From contig RFZH01000006.1 of NCBI GenBank assembly GCA_009920815.1, forward strand, positions 1 to 27,241: a DNA stretch of 27,241 nt. Direction: 5' to 3'. The notes beneath the pieces are model-generated. The model saw only the letters and a program-made list of their open reading frames with translations, was not told where the DNA came from and searched no databases. Of this stretch, positions 15,403 through 23,378 are shown piece after piece (the first letter of the stretch is position 1; the number at the start of each line of letters is the position of its first letter). Both the position numbers and the translations under genes were made by a program. This DNA comes from Paracoccaceae bacterium. Its GTDB lineage: Bacteria; Pseudomonadota; Alphaproteobacteria; Rhodobacterales; Rhodobacteraceae.

Positions 15403-16260
15403 GTGTACATCTGTGAAACAAAAGAGCATCTGCGCGAGGTTATGTCATCGTTCAAGGCAAAAGGCTCGGTTGGTTTGGTGCCCACCATGGGATATTTGCA
15501 CGATGGACATATGACATTGGTTCGTACGGCAGCCAACGAAAACGATGCTGTTGTTGCCTCTATTTTCGTCAATCCCACACAATTCGGATCACAAGACGAC
15601 CTGGAAAAATACCCGCGCGACATGGAACGTGATTTGATGATGTTGCGCGATGCGGGTGTTGCGGCGGTTTTCACACCGACCCCTGAAGTCATGTACCATC
15701 CGGATCGACAGACGATTGTGGAAACGACCGATCTTGCCAATAAACTCATGGGGGCGCTGCGGCCAGGTCATTTCCGTGGAGTTGCAACGGTTGTCACCAA
15801 ATTGTTCAATCTCTTTCAGCCGGATCGTGCTTATTTTGGTGAAAAAGATTATCAGCAGCTCGCAGTTATTCGGACAATGGTGCGGGATCTCGATATTCCC
15901 GTGATCATTCGCGGCGTCCCAACAGTCAGAGAGGCCGACGGTCTGGCCATGTCATCGCGGAACGCTCGCCTAACTGAACACGCGCGCGCTGCGGCCCCCA
16001 TTTTATGGCAGAGCTTTCAACGTGCCAAAGAATTATTGGTGACAGGGGCCAACGCGGCCACATTGCGTCAGGCGATATGGGATATGATAGCGCAAGAGCC
16101 TTTGGCGCGCGTAGAAAGCGTCGACATCCAGGACGCCGCTACGCTCGCGCCAGTTGATGGTCCCATCACCAGTGATATTGTTATTTTGCTTGCCGTCACA
16201 TTTGATCCTGTCTTGTTGATAGATCAATGTGTTTTTAAAGTCGCAAAGGAGACATCATGA
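15403..16260 (+). CDS. panC: Pantothenate synthetase
   Basis: A 285-residue cytoplasmic enzyme that joins pantoate and beta-alanine with ATP, the last step of pantothenate (coenzyme A precursor) synthesis. Motifs: VPTMGYLHDGHMTLV with the HxGH nucleotide site, FVNPTQFG, the pantoate/ATP region FGEKDYQQL, and MSSRN, the KMSKS-like loop. Of two in-frame GTG codons, 15397 directly abuts the GGAGG ribosome-binding site (15392-15396), whereas 15403 lies six bases from it, so 15403 is preferred. The stop overlaps the panB start (ATGA), making a two-gene operon. panD, the usual source of beta-alanine, is not in the window. Confidence 0.96.
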   Translation: MYICETKEHLREVMSSFKAKGSVGLVPTMGYLHDGHMTLVRTAANENDAVVASIFVNPTQFGSQDDLEKYPRDMERDLMMLRDAGVAAVFTPTPEVMYHPDRQTIVETTDLANKLMGALRPGHFRGVATVVTKLFNLFQPDRAYFGEKDYQQLAVIRTMVRDLDIPVIIRGVPTVREADGLAMSSRNARLTEHARAAAPILWQSFQRAKELLVTGANAATLRQAIWDMIAQEPLARVESVDIQDAATLAPVDGPITSDIVILLAVTFDPVLLIDQCVFKVAKETS

Positions 16261-17075
16261 GCGCCCAAGCCCCCATTCGCCGAATTTCGGCGCCACAGAT
16301 CACGGCGAGAAAAGGCGGTGATCCGATCGTTTCCTTGACATCTTATCATGCGCATACTGCAGCAATCGTTGATCGCTATGCTGATTTCATTCTGGTTGGC
16401 GACAGTTTGGGTATGGTGATGCATGGTATGGAATCCACCGTTCCTGTGCCGCTTGATTTGATGATCATGCATGGTCGCGCAGTGGTCCGTGGGACCAAGC
16501 GTGCCTTGATTGTTGTCGATATGCCCTTTGGAACATACGAAGAAAGTCCACAGATTGCCTTTCGAAATGCGGTGCGTATCATGAAAGAAACCAACTGCGG
16601 TGCTGTAAAACTAGAAGGCGGCGCACGGATGGCGGAAACGATCCACTTTTTGGTGGAACGCGGTATTCCGGTGATGGGGCATATTGGATTGACGCCCCAA
16701 TCGACCAATACGCTGGGTGGGTTTAAAACCCAAGGCCGTGATGAGGATGGATGGCATCTGCACGAAGCGGACGCGCGCGCCGTTCAAGATGCAGGGGCAT
16801 TTTCGATTGTTTTGGAGGGCATGGTCGAACCGTTAGCCGCAAAAATCACCAAAGAGATTTTAATTCCCACGATTGGCATCGGTGCATCCGTTGAATGCGA
16901 CGGACAGATTTTGGTGTTAGAAGATATGTTAGGACTAAATCCAAATCCGCCAAAGTTTGTTAAAACCTATGGCAATTTGTTAGAAGGTATTGAAACAGCG
17001 GTTGCCGGTTACGCCGCAGATGTAAAATCGCGCGCGTTTCCAACAGAGGCGCAGGTGTATCGTAATAAAAAATAG
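16257..17075 (+). CDS. panB: 3-methyl-2-oxobutanoate hydroxymethyltransferase
   Basis: A 272-residue (beta/alpha)8 enzyme that transfers a hydroxymethyl group from 5,10-methylene-tetrahydrofolate to 2-oxoisovalerate, giving ketopantoate. Expected motifs are all present: SLTSYHAHTAAIVD, the magnesium-site GDSLGMVMHG, VKLEGG, MGHIGLTPQS, the catalytic Glu in VLEGMVEPLA, IPTIGIGAS and the C-terminal PKFVKTYGNL. It is coupled to panC by a 4-base overlap. The reductase panE/ketopantoate reductase is not here. The gene is followed after 25 bases by a strong terminator at 17101-17136. Confidence 0.97.
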   Translation: MSAQAPIRRISAPQITARKGGDPIVSLTSYHAHTAAIVDRYADFILVGDSLGMVMHGMESTVPVPLDLMIMHGRAVVRGTKRALIVVDMPFGTYEESPQIAFRNAVRIMKETNCGAVKLEGGARMAETIHFLVERGIPVMGHIGLTPQSTNTLGGFKTQGRDEDGWHLHEADARAVQDAGAFSIVLEGMVEPLAAKITKEILIPTIGIGASVECDGQILVLEDMLGLNPNPPKFVKTYGNLLEGIETAVAGYAADVKSRAFPTEAQVYRNKK

Positions 17076-17100
17076 TTTCGAATTGCTGCGCAATCCGACA

Positions 17101-17136
17101 AACGCGCGGACCTACGGTCCGCGCGTTTTATTTTAA
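17101..17136 (+). terminator. Strong Rho-independent terminator after panCB
   Basis: AACGCGCGGACC pairs perfectly with GGTCCGCGCGTT (12 base pairs, loop TAC, 17101-17127), followed by TTTTATTTT. On the minus strand the stem is followed only by TTTG, so it may also act weakly on the aminotransferase message that converges from 17173. Confidence 0.9.
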
Positions 17137-17172
17137 CTGATTTGCAAAACTAAAAGCCGGATCGAAGTTTGC

Positions 17173-18567
17173 TTAGGCACTTTCCCATAAGCCATCCGCC
17201 TGCACACGTTCCATCGCTTGATCCAGTGATTTGCGGGCGCGTTCGATAAGCAAATCAATTTCATTATTTGAGATGATTAAGGGTGGTGAAATGATCATAC
17301 GATCACCAACATGACGCATGATCAGGTTATTGGCAAAACAATGTTCGCGGCAGACATATCCTACGGTGCCGGCGTCGGCCTTGAATTTGGCACGTTTTTC
17401 TTTGTTTGGGGTCAAAGCGATTGAGCCCATCATACCAACGATCTTGGCCTCACCCACCATGGGATGATCCGTCAGCGATTCCCATCGTTCTTTTAGATAG
17501 GGCGCAGTTGTCTCACGCACTTTTTCAATGATACCTTCCTCTTCGATGATGCGTAGGTTTTCATTGGCAACGGCGGCTGCGACGGGGTGCCCATTATAGG
17601 TGTAGCCATGGTTGAATTCATCCCCTCCAATCACGGCGGCCACTTCGTCACAAACGATTGAACCACCGATCGGTTGATAGCCCGAACTTAGACCTTTCGC
17701 GATCGTCATGATATGCGGTTTAATTGCCAAAGTCTGTGATCCGAACCAATTCCCTGTGCGTCCAAATCCGCAGATCACTTCGTCTGCGATCAGCAGGATT
17801 TCGTATTTGTCGCAGATCCGTTGGATTTCGGGCCAATATGTATCAGGCGCAACAATGACGCCGCCTGCGCCTTGGACGGGTTCAGCGATAAACGCGGCGA
17901 CGCGATCTTCTCCAACTGATTGGATTGCATCTTCTAATTCGCGCGCGCGGGCGATCCCAAACTCTTCTGGCGTCAAATCGCCACCTTCGGCCCACCAATT
18001 GGGTTGATTGATATGGTGGATGTCAGGGATCGGCAGGCCACCCTGTTCGTGCATCGCCGACATGCCGCCCAACGAGCCGCCACCAATTGTCGAACCGTGA
18101 TAGGCATTCTTGCGGCTGATGATGATATTTTTGGATGGTTTGCCCTTGAGTGCCCAATAGTGACGCACCATGCGGATGTTTGTATCATTGGCCTCGGATC
18201 CTGATCCCGCATAAAACACATGGTTCAGATCACCGGGTGCAAGACGCGCCAAACGTTCCGATAATTCAATTGCCGGGATGTGTGTGGTTTGAAAAAACGT
18301 GTTGTAATACGGCAAATCACGCATTTGCTTTGCTGCCACGTCAGCCAATTCGGTGCGGCCATAGCCAATGTTTACACACCACAGCCCCGCCATTGCATCA
18401 AGGATCTCATGCCCGTCTGAATCATAGATATACACACCCTGTGCGCTGGTTATGACGCGTGCGCCTTTGTTTGCCAGTTGGCTTTGCGTTGTGAACGGGT
18501 GCATGTGGTGTGCCGCGTCACGGCGTTGCAATTCAGCAGTCGGAAAAGCGTTTCCTATATGTGACAT
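17173..18567 (-). CDS. spuC: Putrescine aminotransferase, SpuC-like (class III PLP)
   Basis: A 464-residue PLP aminotransferase that reads very much like Pseudomonas SpuC (putrescine:pyruvate aminotransferase) along its whole length, for example GLWCVNIGYGR, YNTFFQTTH, GSGSEANDT and LPIPDIHHINQPNWW. PLP lysine is Lys291 (TIAKGLSSGYQP); Asp262 in ADEVICGFGRTG contacts the ring nitrogen. The product, 4-aminobutyraldehyde, leads to GABA. Two close ATGs exist; 18567 has AGGA seven bases upstream, while for 18573 the spacing is only one base, so I use 18567. It lies just downstream of the GntR gene with its own promoter and operator at 18617-18644, and divergent from potFGHI. Specificity for putrescine is inferred from similarity and context. 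Confidence 0.9.
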   Translation of the reverse strand: MSHIGNAFPTAELQRRDAAHHMHPFTTQSQLANKGARVITSAQGVYIYDSDGHEILDAMAGLWCVNIGYGRTELADVAAKQMRDLPYYNTFFQTTHIPAIELSERLARLAPGDLNHVFYAGSGSEANDTNIRMVRHYWALKGKPSKNIIISRKNAYHGSTIGGGSLGGMSAMHEQGGLPIPDIHHINQPNWWAEGGDLTPEEFGIARARELEDAIQSVGEDRVAAFIAEPVQGAGGVIVAPDTYWPEIQRICDKYEILLIADEVICGFGRTGNWFGSQTLAIKPHIMTIAKGLSSGYQPIGGSIVCDEVAAVIGGDEFNHGYTYNGHPVAAAVANENLRIIEEEGIIEKVRETTAPYLKERWESLTDHPMVGEAKIVGMMGSIALTPNKEKRAKFKADAGTVGYVCREHCFANNLIMRHVGDRMIISPPLIISNNEIDLLIERARKSLDQAMERVQADGLWESA

Positions 18568-18616
18568 ATTCATATCCTGTTGGGGCCGCTTTAGAGGCAG
18601 CGATCAGATTTCCCTC

Positions 18617-18644
18617 AGAATATGATCAAATTTTTCAATGTCAA
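18617..18644 (-). promoter_or_regulatory. Putative promoter and operator of the SpuC-like gene
   Basis: On the minus strand a consensus -35 TTGACA (18644-18639) and a -10 TATTCT (18622-18617) are 16 bases apart. Between them and overlapping the -10 is AATATGATCAAATT (18619-18632, plus strand), which matches the perfect palindrome at 19435-19448 in 13 of 14 positions. A repressor bound there would block RNA polymerase. The FCD GntR protein encoded directly upstream is the natural candidate. Confidence 0.55.
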
Positions 18645-18654
18645 TCGAATCAAA

Positions 18655-19320
18655 TCATTTTTCTTTTTGGTGCAAAGCGAGTGCAACCTGGTCCATTCCC
18701 TGAATCACATCGGCTGCCATTGCTTCGGATGCGGCGCGGGCATCTTTGCTTGCCATGGCATCAATCGCCTGCTTGTGTTGATCAACAAGGTTTTGGGTGC
18801 CCAAACGTCCACAAACCACGCGCAATGAAGGGCCATATCGTAGCCATAATCCATCTGCCAAATGGGTCAGGATAGGTGCATTTGCCATGCGATATAAAGC
18901 CTTGTGGAATTCATAGTTGTGCCTGAGGTAGGTGCCGACATCCCCCCTCAGTATGGCGCCATCTAAGGCCGCATCTATGGTGCGCAGATGGGAAATATCC
19001 TCTGGTGTGGCGCGTTGCGCAGCCAAAAAAACAAGCTGTTTTTCTAGTGCTGAACGGGCGAAAGCAAGTTCGTCCAAATTGGCCTGTGACAGGATCGGAA
19101 CGCAGACCCGACGATTGCCCTGGAAGACTAAAGCACCCTCTGCGGTCATCCGGCGAATCGCCTCGCGAACGGGGGTCATTCCCGCGCCTAATTGATCAAT
19201 CAAACCCTGAATTGTTACTGCTTGACCAGGGGTCAATTCACCGAACAAAATACGCTCTCGGAGCGCTCGATAGACCGTTTCATGGGCTGGAAGCCCTGCG
19301 GAAATGTTGTTTTCTTTCAC
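18655..19320 (-). CDS. GntR family transcriptional regulator, FCD subfamily (likely putrescine regulator)
   Basis: A 221-residue regulator with an N-terminal winged helix (about 10-75, MTPVREAIRRMTAEGALV as recognition part) and an FCD ligand domain (about 83-215). Two metal-site histidines are retained (His139 in EFHKALYRMAN, His182 in DQHKQAID), while the first Asp is Asn135 and the last His is replaced near Asp204. No ATG fits: the start is taken as the GTG at 19320, preceded by GAGGA with a 7-base spacer; a TTG further upstream has no support. The gene lies between the SpuC-like gene (same strand) and potF (divergent). The paired 14-base palindromes on both promoters suggest it represses both, perhaps released by putrescine or a product. 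Confidence 0.9.
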   Translation of the reverse strand: MKENNISAGLPAHETVYRALRERILFGELTPGQAVTIQGLIDQLGAGMTPVREAIRRMTAEGALVFQGNRRVCVPILSQANLDELAFARSALEKQLVFLAAQRATPEDISHLRTIDAALDGAILRGDVGTYLRHNYEFHKALYRMANAPILTHLADGLWLRYGPSLRVVCGRLGTQNLVDQHKQAIDAMASKDARAASEAMAADVIQGMDQVALALHQKEK

Positions 19321-19418
19321 TGCGAAATCCTCACTCAATGGTATGACTTTATACGATTTTTTAGAAAAATACACGGCCTCTCTTGCGGGAATTATTTTCC
19401 CATGGAAACATAAAATTA

Positions 19419-19448
19419 TTGCCAAACGCGGCAAAATTTGATCAAATT
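19419..19448 (+). promoter_or_regulatory. Putative potF promoter with a perfect 14-base operator palindrome
   Basis: TTGCCA (19419-19424) and TCAAAT (19442-19447), 17 bases apart, form a plausible promoter. The perfect palindrome AATTTGATCAAATT (19435-19448) covers the end of the spacer and the -10 box. A second, weaker inverted repeat, TTGCC-N6-GGCAA (19419-19434), overlaps the -35. The geometry mirrors that of the spuC promoter at 18617-18644. Confidence 0.55.
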
Positions 19449-19489
19449 GTCATTGTGGGATCAAACCCCACCCAATGGGAGAGGAAATA

Positions 19490-20572
19490 ATGAAACGACT
19501 ATTGTCCGCAACAGCCTCTGTTGCCGTGCTAGCAGGTGCAGCCTTTGCAGAGGAAGTTCGCGTCTATAACTGGTCTGACTACATCGACGAAGAATTGTTG
19601 ACCAAGTTCCAAACAGAAACAGGCATAGATTTGATCTATGATGTTTTTGACAGCAACGAAGTTTTGGAAACGAAAATGTTGGCTGGTGGGTCAGGTTACG
19701 ATGTCGTCGTTCCATCCGGAACATTCCTGCAACGTCAAATCCAGGCCGGTGCATTCCAAAAGCTTGACATGTCAAAACTTTCGAATGCTGGGAACCTTTG
19801 GGACGTTGTTGCACAGCGTACCGCACAATATGACCCCGGTAATGAATATTCGATCAACTACATGTGGGGCACCACGGGGTTGGGTGTGAATGTCGGAAAA
19901 GTTAAAGAGCTATTGGGCGAAGATGCCCCGATCGGTTCGCTTGAATTGATTTTTAATCCTGCAAATATGGAAAAACTTGCGTCTTGTGGCGTACATGTAT
20001 TGGATGCGCCGACAGAAATTATTCCTGCTGCGTTAAAATACATCGGCGAAAACCCCGATAGCCAAGATCCAGACGTCATTGCAAAGACCGAAGCGGTTTT
20101 GATGGGGGTACGACCCTACATTCAAAAGTTCCACAGTTCGGAATACATCAATGCACTGGCGAATGGCGAAATTTGCGTCGCCTTTGGTTGGTCCGGTGAC
20201 ATTTTGCAGGCACGTGACCGTGCGGCCGAGGCGGACAATGGGGTCGAAATCGCGTATAACGCCCCAAGCGAAGGCGCATTGATGTGGTTTGACCAAATGG
20301 CAATTCCGGCAGACGCACCAAATCCAGAGGGTGCGCACAAATTCCTGAACTTTATTTTGGATGCACAAAACATGGCGGCAGCGTCAAATTATGTTTATTA
20401 TGCAAACGGGAATAAAGCGTCGCAGGAATTTTTGGTAGAAGACGTCATTGGCGATACCGCGATTTATCCAGACGCGGCAACATTGGAAAACCTGTACACT
20501 GTAACGCCGTATGACGCGCGTGTGCAGCGTACTGTGACACGTCTATGGACAAAAATTAAATCTGGCACATAA
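19490..20572 (+). CDS. potF: Putrescine-binding periplasmic protein
   Basis: A 360-residue exported binding protein of the PotFGHI putrescine importer. The ATG at 19490 follows AGAGG; residues 1-20 are a signal peptide cleaved after AFA before EEVRVYNW. Similarity to E. coli PotF is evident throughout (YDVFDSNEVLE, FHSSEYINALANGEICVAFGW). The putrescine contacts of E. coli PotF as I remember them are all conserved: Trp28, Ser29, Asp30, Tyr31 (NWSDY), Ser76, Glu176, Trp234 and Asp237 (GWSGD), Asp268 and Tyr304. This makes putrescine, or a close diamine such as cadaverine or agmatine, the likely ligand. An intrinsic terminator follows only 14 bases past the stop, before potG. Confidence 0.95.
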   Translation: MKRLLSATASVAVLAGAAFAEEVRVYNWSDYIDEELLTKFQTETGIDLIYDVFDSNEVLETKMLAGGSGYDVVVPSGTFLQRQIQAGAFQKLDMSKLSNAGNLWDVVAQRTAQYDPGNEYSINYMWGTTGLGVNVGKVKELLGEDAPIGSLELIFNPANMEKLASCGVHVLDAPTEIIPAALKYIGENPDSQDPDVIAKTEAVLMGVRPYIQKFHSSEYINALANGEICVAFGWSGDILQARDRAAEADNGVEIAYNAPSEGALMWFDQMAIPADAPNPEGAHKFLNFILDAQNMAAASNYVYYANGNKASQEFLVEDVIGDTAIYPDAATLENLYTVTPYDARVQRTVTRLWTKIKSGT

Positions 20573-20586
20573 CAAAAAACTAACCG

Positions 20587-20617
20587 AGCCCGCGCGGATA
20601 CTGCGCGGGCTTTTTTT
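20587..20617 (+). terminator. Rho-independent terminator between potF and potG
   Basis: AGCCCGCGC (20587-20595) pairs with GCGCGGGCT (20603-20611) around a 7-base loop, followed by seven T (20611-20617). It should stop many transcripts after potF, so that potGHI are made at a lower level by read-through. No separate promoter is obvious in the 19 bases before potG. Confidence 0.9.
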
Positions 20618-20636
20618 ATCCAGCAGGGGATGCATC

Positions 20637-21659
20637 ATGGCCCAAGTCGCCGCTCAGAAACCAGTATTTGCCCCATGGGACGATCCCAAACAGGCACCGC
20701 TGATCCAATTTAAAAATGTCACAAAACGCTTTGGTGATTTTGTTGCCATCGATGATATGACCATCGACATCTACGAACGCGAATTTTTTGCTCTACTTGG
20801 ACCGTCAGGCTGCGGTAAAACAACGATGATGCGTATGTTGGCTGGGTTTGAACGACCGACCGAAGGGCAAATTTTGCTGGGTGGTCAAGATATTGACGCC
20901 ATTCCACCAAACAAGCGTTCCGTAAATATGATGTTTCAATCCTATGCGTTGTTCCCGCATCTCAGCGTTTGGGAAAATATTGCTTTTGGGTTGAAACGGC
21001 AAAAATTACCCAAAGAACAAATCGACGAGCGTGTGAACGAGATGCTGCGCCTAACCCGGCTTTCCAAGTTTGCGAAACGAAAGCCACATCAAATTTCAGG
21101 TGGTCAACGTCAACGCGTCGCGCTTGCCCGGTCTCTTGCGCGGGCACCAAAGCTGTTGCTTTTGGACGAACCTCTTGGCGCTTTGGATAAAAAGCTGCGT
21201 CAGGAAACGCAGTTTGAATTGATGGATATTCAAGAAAAAACGGGAACCACTTTTGTCATCGTGACCCATGACCAAGAAGAAGCGATGACAGTCGCAAGCC
21301 GAGTCGCGGTCATGGACGAAGGTGTGATGGTACAGGTCGATACACCCGCAAAAATCTATGAAGCGCCCAACTCGGTATATGTCGCTGATTTTATCGGTGA
21401 CGTGAACATTATCGAGGGCCGGGCAAAGCAGATATCTGATCAGGTCAACATCGCATGGGCAGAAGGCCAGCCATCTATTTTCAAGGGACCATTCTGGATA
21501 TCGCATATCTTGGCAACATATCGACCTACTATGTCCGGATGCCATCAGGTCAAACCATCAAGGCGCAGACCGCTAATACGCGGCGTTTATCGCGCAGAAA
21601 TTTCACTTGGGAAGACAAAGTGTGGGTGTCATTCACGACAACCGCTGGCGTCTGCCTAA
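20637..21659 (+). CDS. potG: Putrescine ABC transporter ATP-binding protein, 3' end frameshifted/deleted
   Basis: The reading frame gives 340 residues. The ATPase domain is complete: Walker A GPSGCGKT (55-62), Q-loop MFQSYALFPH, signature ISGGQRQRVALARSL (153-167), Walker B LLLLDEPLGALD (173-184), switch His211. The TOBE domain begins normally (VADFIGDVNIIEG), but after about residue 281 (near base 21479) the frame runs into unrelated sequence rich in Arg, Pro and Lys. The true C-terminus resumes in another frame at 21479-21667. Some 30 residues that should lie between, including the conserved RPEK strand, are absent, so this looks like a short internal deletion that also shifted the frame, not a simple single-base error. 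The gene may be partly functional or a recent pseudogene. The start is the ATG at 20637 with AGGGG upstream. Confidence 0.85.
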   Translation: MAQVAAQKPVFAPWDDPKQAPLIQFKNVTKRFGDFVAIDDMTIDIYEREFFALLGPSGCGKTTMMRMLAGFERPTEGQILLGGQDIDAIPPNKRSVNMMFQSYALFPHLSVWENIAFGLKRQKLPKEQIDERVNEMLRLTRLSKFAKRKPHQISGGQRQRVALARSLARAPKLLLLDEPLGALDKKLRQETQFELMDIQEKTGTTFVIVTHDQEEAMTVASRVAVMDEGVMVQVDTPAKIYEAPNSVYVADFIGDVNIIEGRAKQISDQVNIAWAEGQPSIFKGPFWISHILATYRPTMSGCHQVKPSRRRPLIRGVYRAEISLGKTKCGCHSRQPLASA

Positions 21660-21667
21660 AGGAATAA
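21479..21667 (+). pseudogene. Out-of-frame remnant of the PotG C-terminal TOBE domain
   Basis: Read in the frame of base 21479, this stretch gives about 62 residues beginning FQGTILDIAYLGNISTYYV and ending with TAA at 21665-21667. It matches the last part of PotG (E. coli has VIHIAYLGDLSVYHVRLKSGQ there). It overlaps the end of the shifted potG frame and carries the AAGGA ribosome-binding site for potH, whose ATG follows at 21670. It has no start signal of its own and is not a separate gene. Confidence 0.8.
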
Positions 21668-21669
21668 TC

Positions 21670-22560
21670 ATGCGACGCTTTATCCTTATTTCTGTACCGT
21701 ATGCATGGCTTTTGGCGCTTTTTCTTGTTCCGTTTGCCATCGTGATTAAGATTTCGCTGTCTGATACAGTGATTGCAATCCCGCCCTACGCCCCGACGCT
21801 TGATCTGGCCGGTGGTTGGGCGGGAATTGTTGAATTCTTTCAAGGCGTAGACTTTGAAACGTTTGAGTTTTTGACCTCGGACGATCTGTATTGGAAAGCA
21901 TACCTTTCCAGTTTGAAAATTGCCGTCATTGCCACGGCGATTACATTGGCTGTTGGCTATCCAATTGCCTACGGCATGACGCGCGTCGCACCAGAGTGGC
22001 GTCCGACCCTCTTGATGCTGGTCATTTTGCCATTTTGGACATCATTCTTGATCCGCGTCTATGCATGGATGGGAATTCTGGGCCAAGATGGGTTGATCAA
22101 CCAGGCGCTCTTGTGGTTGGGCGTAATTGACCAGCCTTTAACCATTTTGAACACACCAACCGCGGTCTATATCGGAATTGTGTACACCTATCTGCCGTTC
22201 ATGATCCTACCGATATATTCGGCGTTAGAAAAATTGGATGATAGCTTGCTTGAGGCGGCAGAAGATCTGGGATGTTCGCGCTTTACCGCGTTTTGGTTGG
22301 TGACATGGCCCTTGTCACGCAATGGGATTATTGCTGGTTCGTTCTTGGTATTCATCCCAACCTTGGGCGAGTTTGTGATTCCATCGCTCTTGGGCGGGTC
22401 AAAAACGCTAATGATCGGCAAAGTCTTGTGGGAAGAATTCTTTTCAAACCGCGATTGGCCGGTGGCGTCGGCGGTGGCTGTGATCTTGCTGTTAATTCTG
22501 ATCATTCCGATCATTTTATTCCAGCGCAATGAACAAAAACAACGCGAGGCAGAGGGATGA
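21670..22560 (+). CDS. potH: Putrescine ABC transporter permease PotH
   Basis: A 296-residue inner-membrane permease with six predicted helices, normal for PotH. The first helix is near residues 5-28 (a PYAWLLALFLVPFAIVIKIS stretch), and the ATPase-docking EAA loop is LLEAAEDLGCSRFTAFWLVTWP. The ATG at 21670 has AAGGA six bases upstream, inside the old potG 3' end; a longer frame from 21607 overlaps potG and is rejected. Its stop overlaps the potI start by four bases (ATGA). With PotI it forms the channel for putrescine delivered by PotF. Unlike the permeases of the left system it has no added domains. Confidence 0.93.
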   Translation: MRRFILISVPYAWLLALFLVPFAIVIKISLSDTVIAIPPYAPTLDLAGGWAGIVEFFQGVDFETFEFLTSDDLYWKAYLSSLKIAVIATAITLAVGYPIAYGMTRVAPEWRPTLLMLVILPFWTSFLIRVYAWMGILGQDGLINQALLWLGVIDQPLTILNTPTAVYIGIVYTYLPFMILPIYSALEKLDDSLLEAAEDLGCSRFTAFWLVTWPLSRNGIIAGSFLVFIPTLGEFVIPSLLGGSKTLMIGKVLWEEFFSNRDWPVASAVAVILLLILIIPIILFQRNEQKQREAEG

Positions 22561-23378
22561 GACGTTTATCTTGGTTCAACGCAACGTCCCTGTCTTTGGG
22601 GTTTGCGTTTCTATATTTACCGATGATCATTCTGATCATCTATTCTTTCAACGCGTCAAAGTTGGTGACGGTTTGGGCGGGTTTTTCCACCAAATGGTAC
22701 GGAGAACTGTTCCGCAACGAAGCGTTCTTGGATGCAGCTTGGGTGACAATTCGCGTTGCCATTATGTCATCAACCTTTGCAACGATCTTGGGCACGATGG
22801 CGGCCTATGTTTTGGTCCGCGCGGGTCGGTTTTATGGGCGCACCCTATTTTCGGGAATGATCTATGCACCGCTTGTGATGCCTGAGGTTATTACAGGCCT
22901 ATCGCTTTTGTTGTTATTCATTGGCATCGGGCTGGATCGTGGTGTTGTCACCATTGTCTTGGCACATACCACATTTTCGATGTGCTACGTTTCTGTCGTT
23001 GTCTCATCGCGATTGGTCACCTTTGATCGATCCCTAGAAGAGGCCGCACAGGATCTTGGGTGTACCCCGATGGAGTCATTCAGATTGGTCACCTTGCCGA
23101 TTATCGCCCCTGCGGTCTTGTCGGGATGGTTGTTGGCGTTCACGTTGTCCCTGGATGATCTGGTGATTGCGTCCTTTGCCTCTGGCCCGTCGTCGACCAC
23201 CTTGCCAATCAAAATCTATTCTGCGGTTCGGTTGGGCGTCAGTCCTGAGATCAACGCACTGTCCACAATTATGATCGGGATCGTAACGATCGGTGTTGTT
23301 ACTGCCTCGATCATGACCAAACGTGCTGCGGTCAAACAAATGCGTGATGAACAAGCGGCTGAACGGGCAGGCGAATGA
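22557..23378 (+). CDS. potI: Putrescine ABC transporter permease PotI
   Basis: A 273-residue permease of the PotC/PotI type with six predicted helices. Typical signatures are LYLPMIILIIYSFNASK at the first helix, APLVMPEVITGLSLLLLF, and the EAA loop LEEAAQDLGCTPMESFRLVTLP, followed by FTLSLDDLVIASFASGPSSTTLP. It starts inside the potH stop and ends inside the start of the FAD oxidoreductase gene (both ATGA overlaps), so the three are translationally coupled. The charged tail (about residues 250-273) is cytoplasmic. Length and motifs are normal for the family. Confidence 0.93.
   Translation: MRRLSWFNATSLSLGFAFLYLPMIILIIYSFNASKLVTVWAGFSTKWYGELFRNEAFLDAAWVTIRVAIMSSTFATILGTMAAYVLVRAGRFYGRTLFSGMIYAPLVMPEVITGLSLLLLFIGIGLDRGVVTIVLAHTTFSMCYVSVVVSSRLVTFDRSLEEAAQDLGCTPMESFRLVTLPIIAPAVLSGWLLAFTLSLDDLVIASFASGPSSTTLPIKIYSAVRLGVSPEINALSTIMIGIVTIGVVTASIMTKRAAVKQMRDEQAAERAGE

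Noticed and set aside
15198..15749. 183-residue open frame on the minus strand
   Set aside because: It crosses the end of gntR, the hairpin element, the putative panC promoter and the panC start; no family resemblance or start signal.
21470..21490. Programmed ribosomal frameshifting in potG
   Set aside because: The only slippery run is a short T4 at 21478-21481 with no clear stimulatory structure, and slippage would not restore the ~30 missing TOBE residues; a deletion explains the data better.
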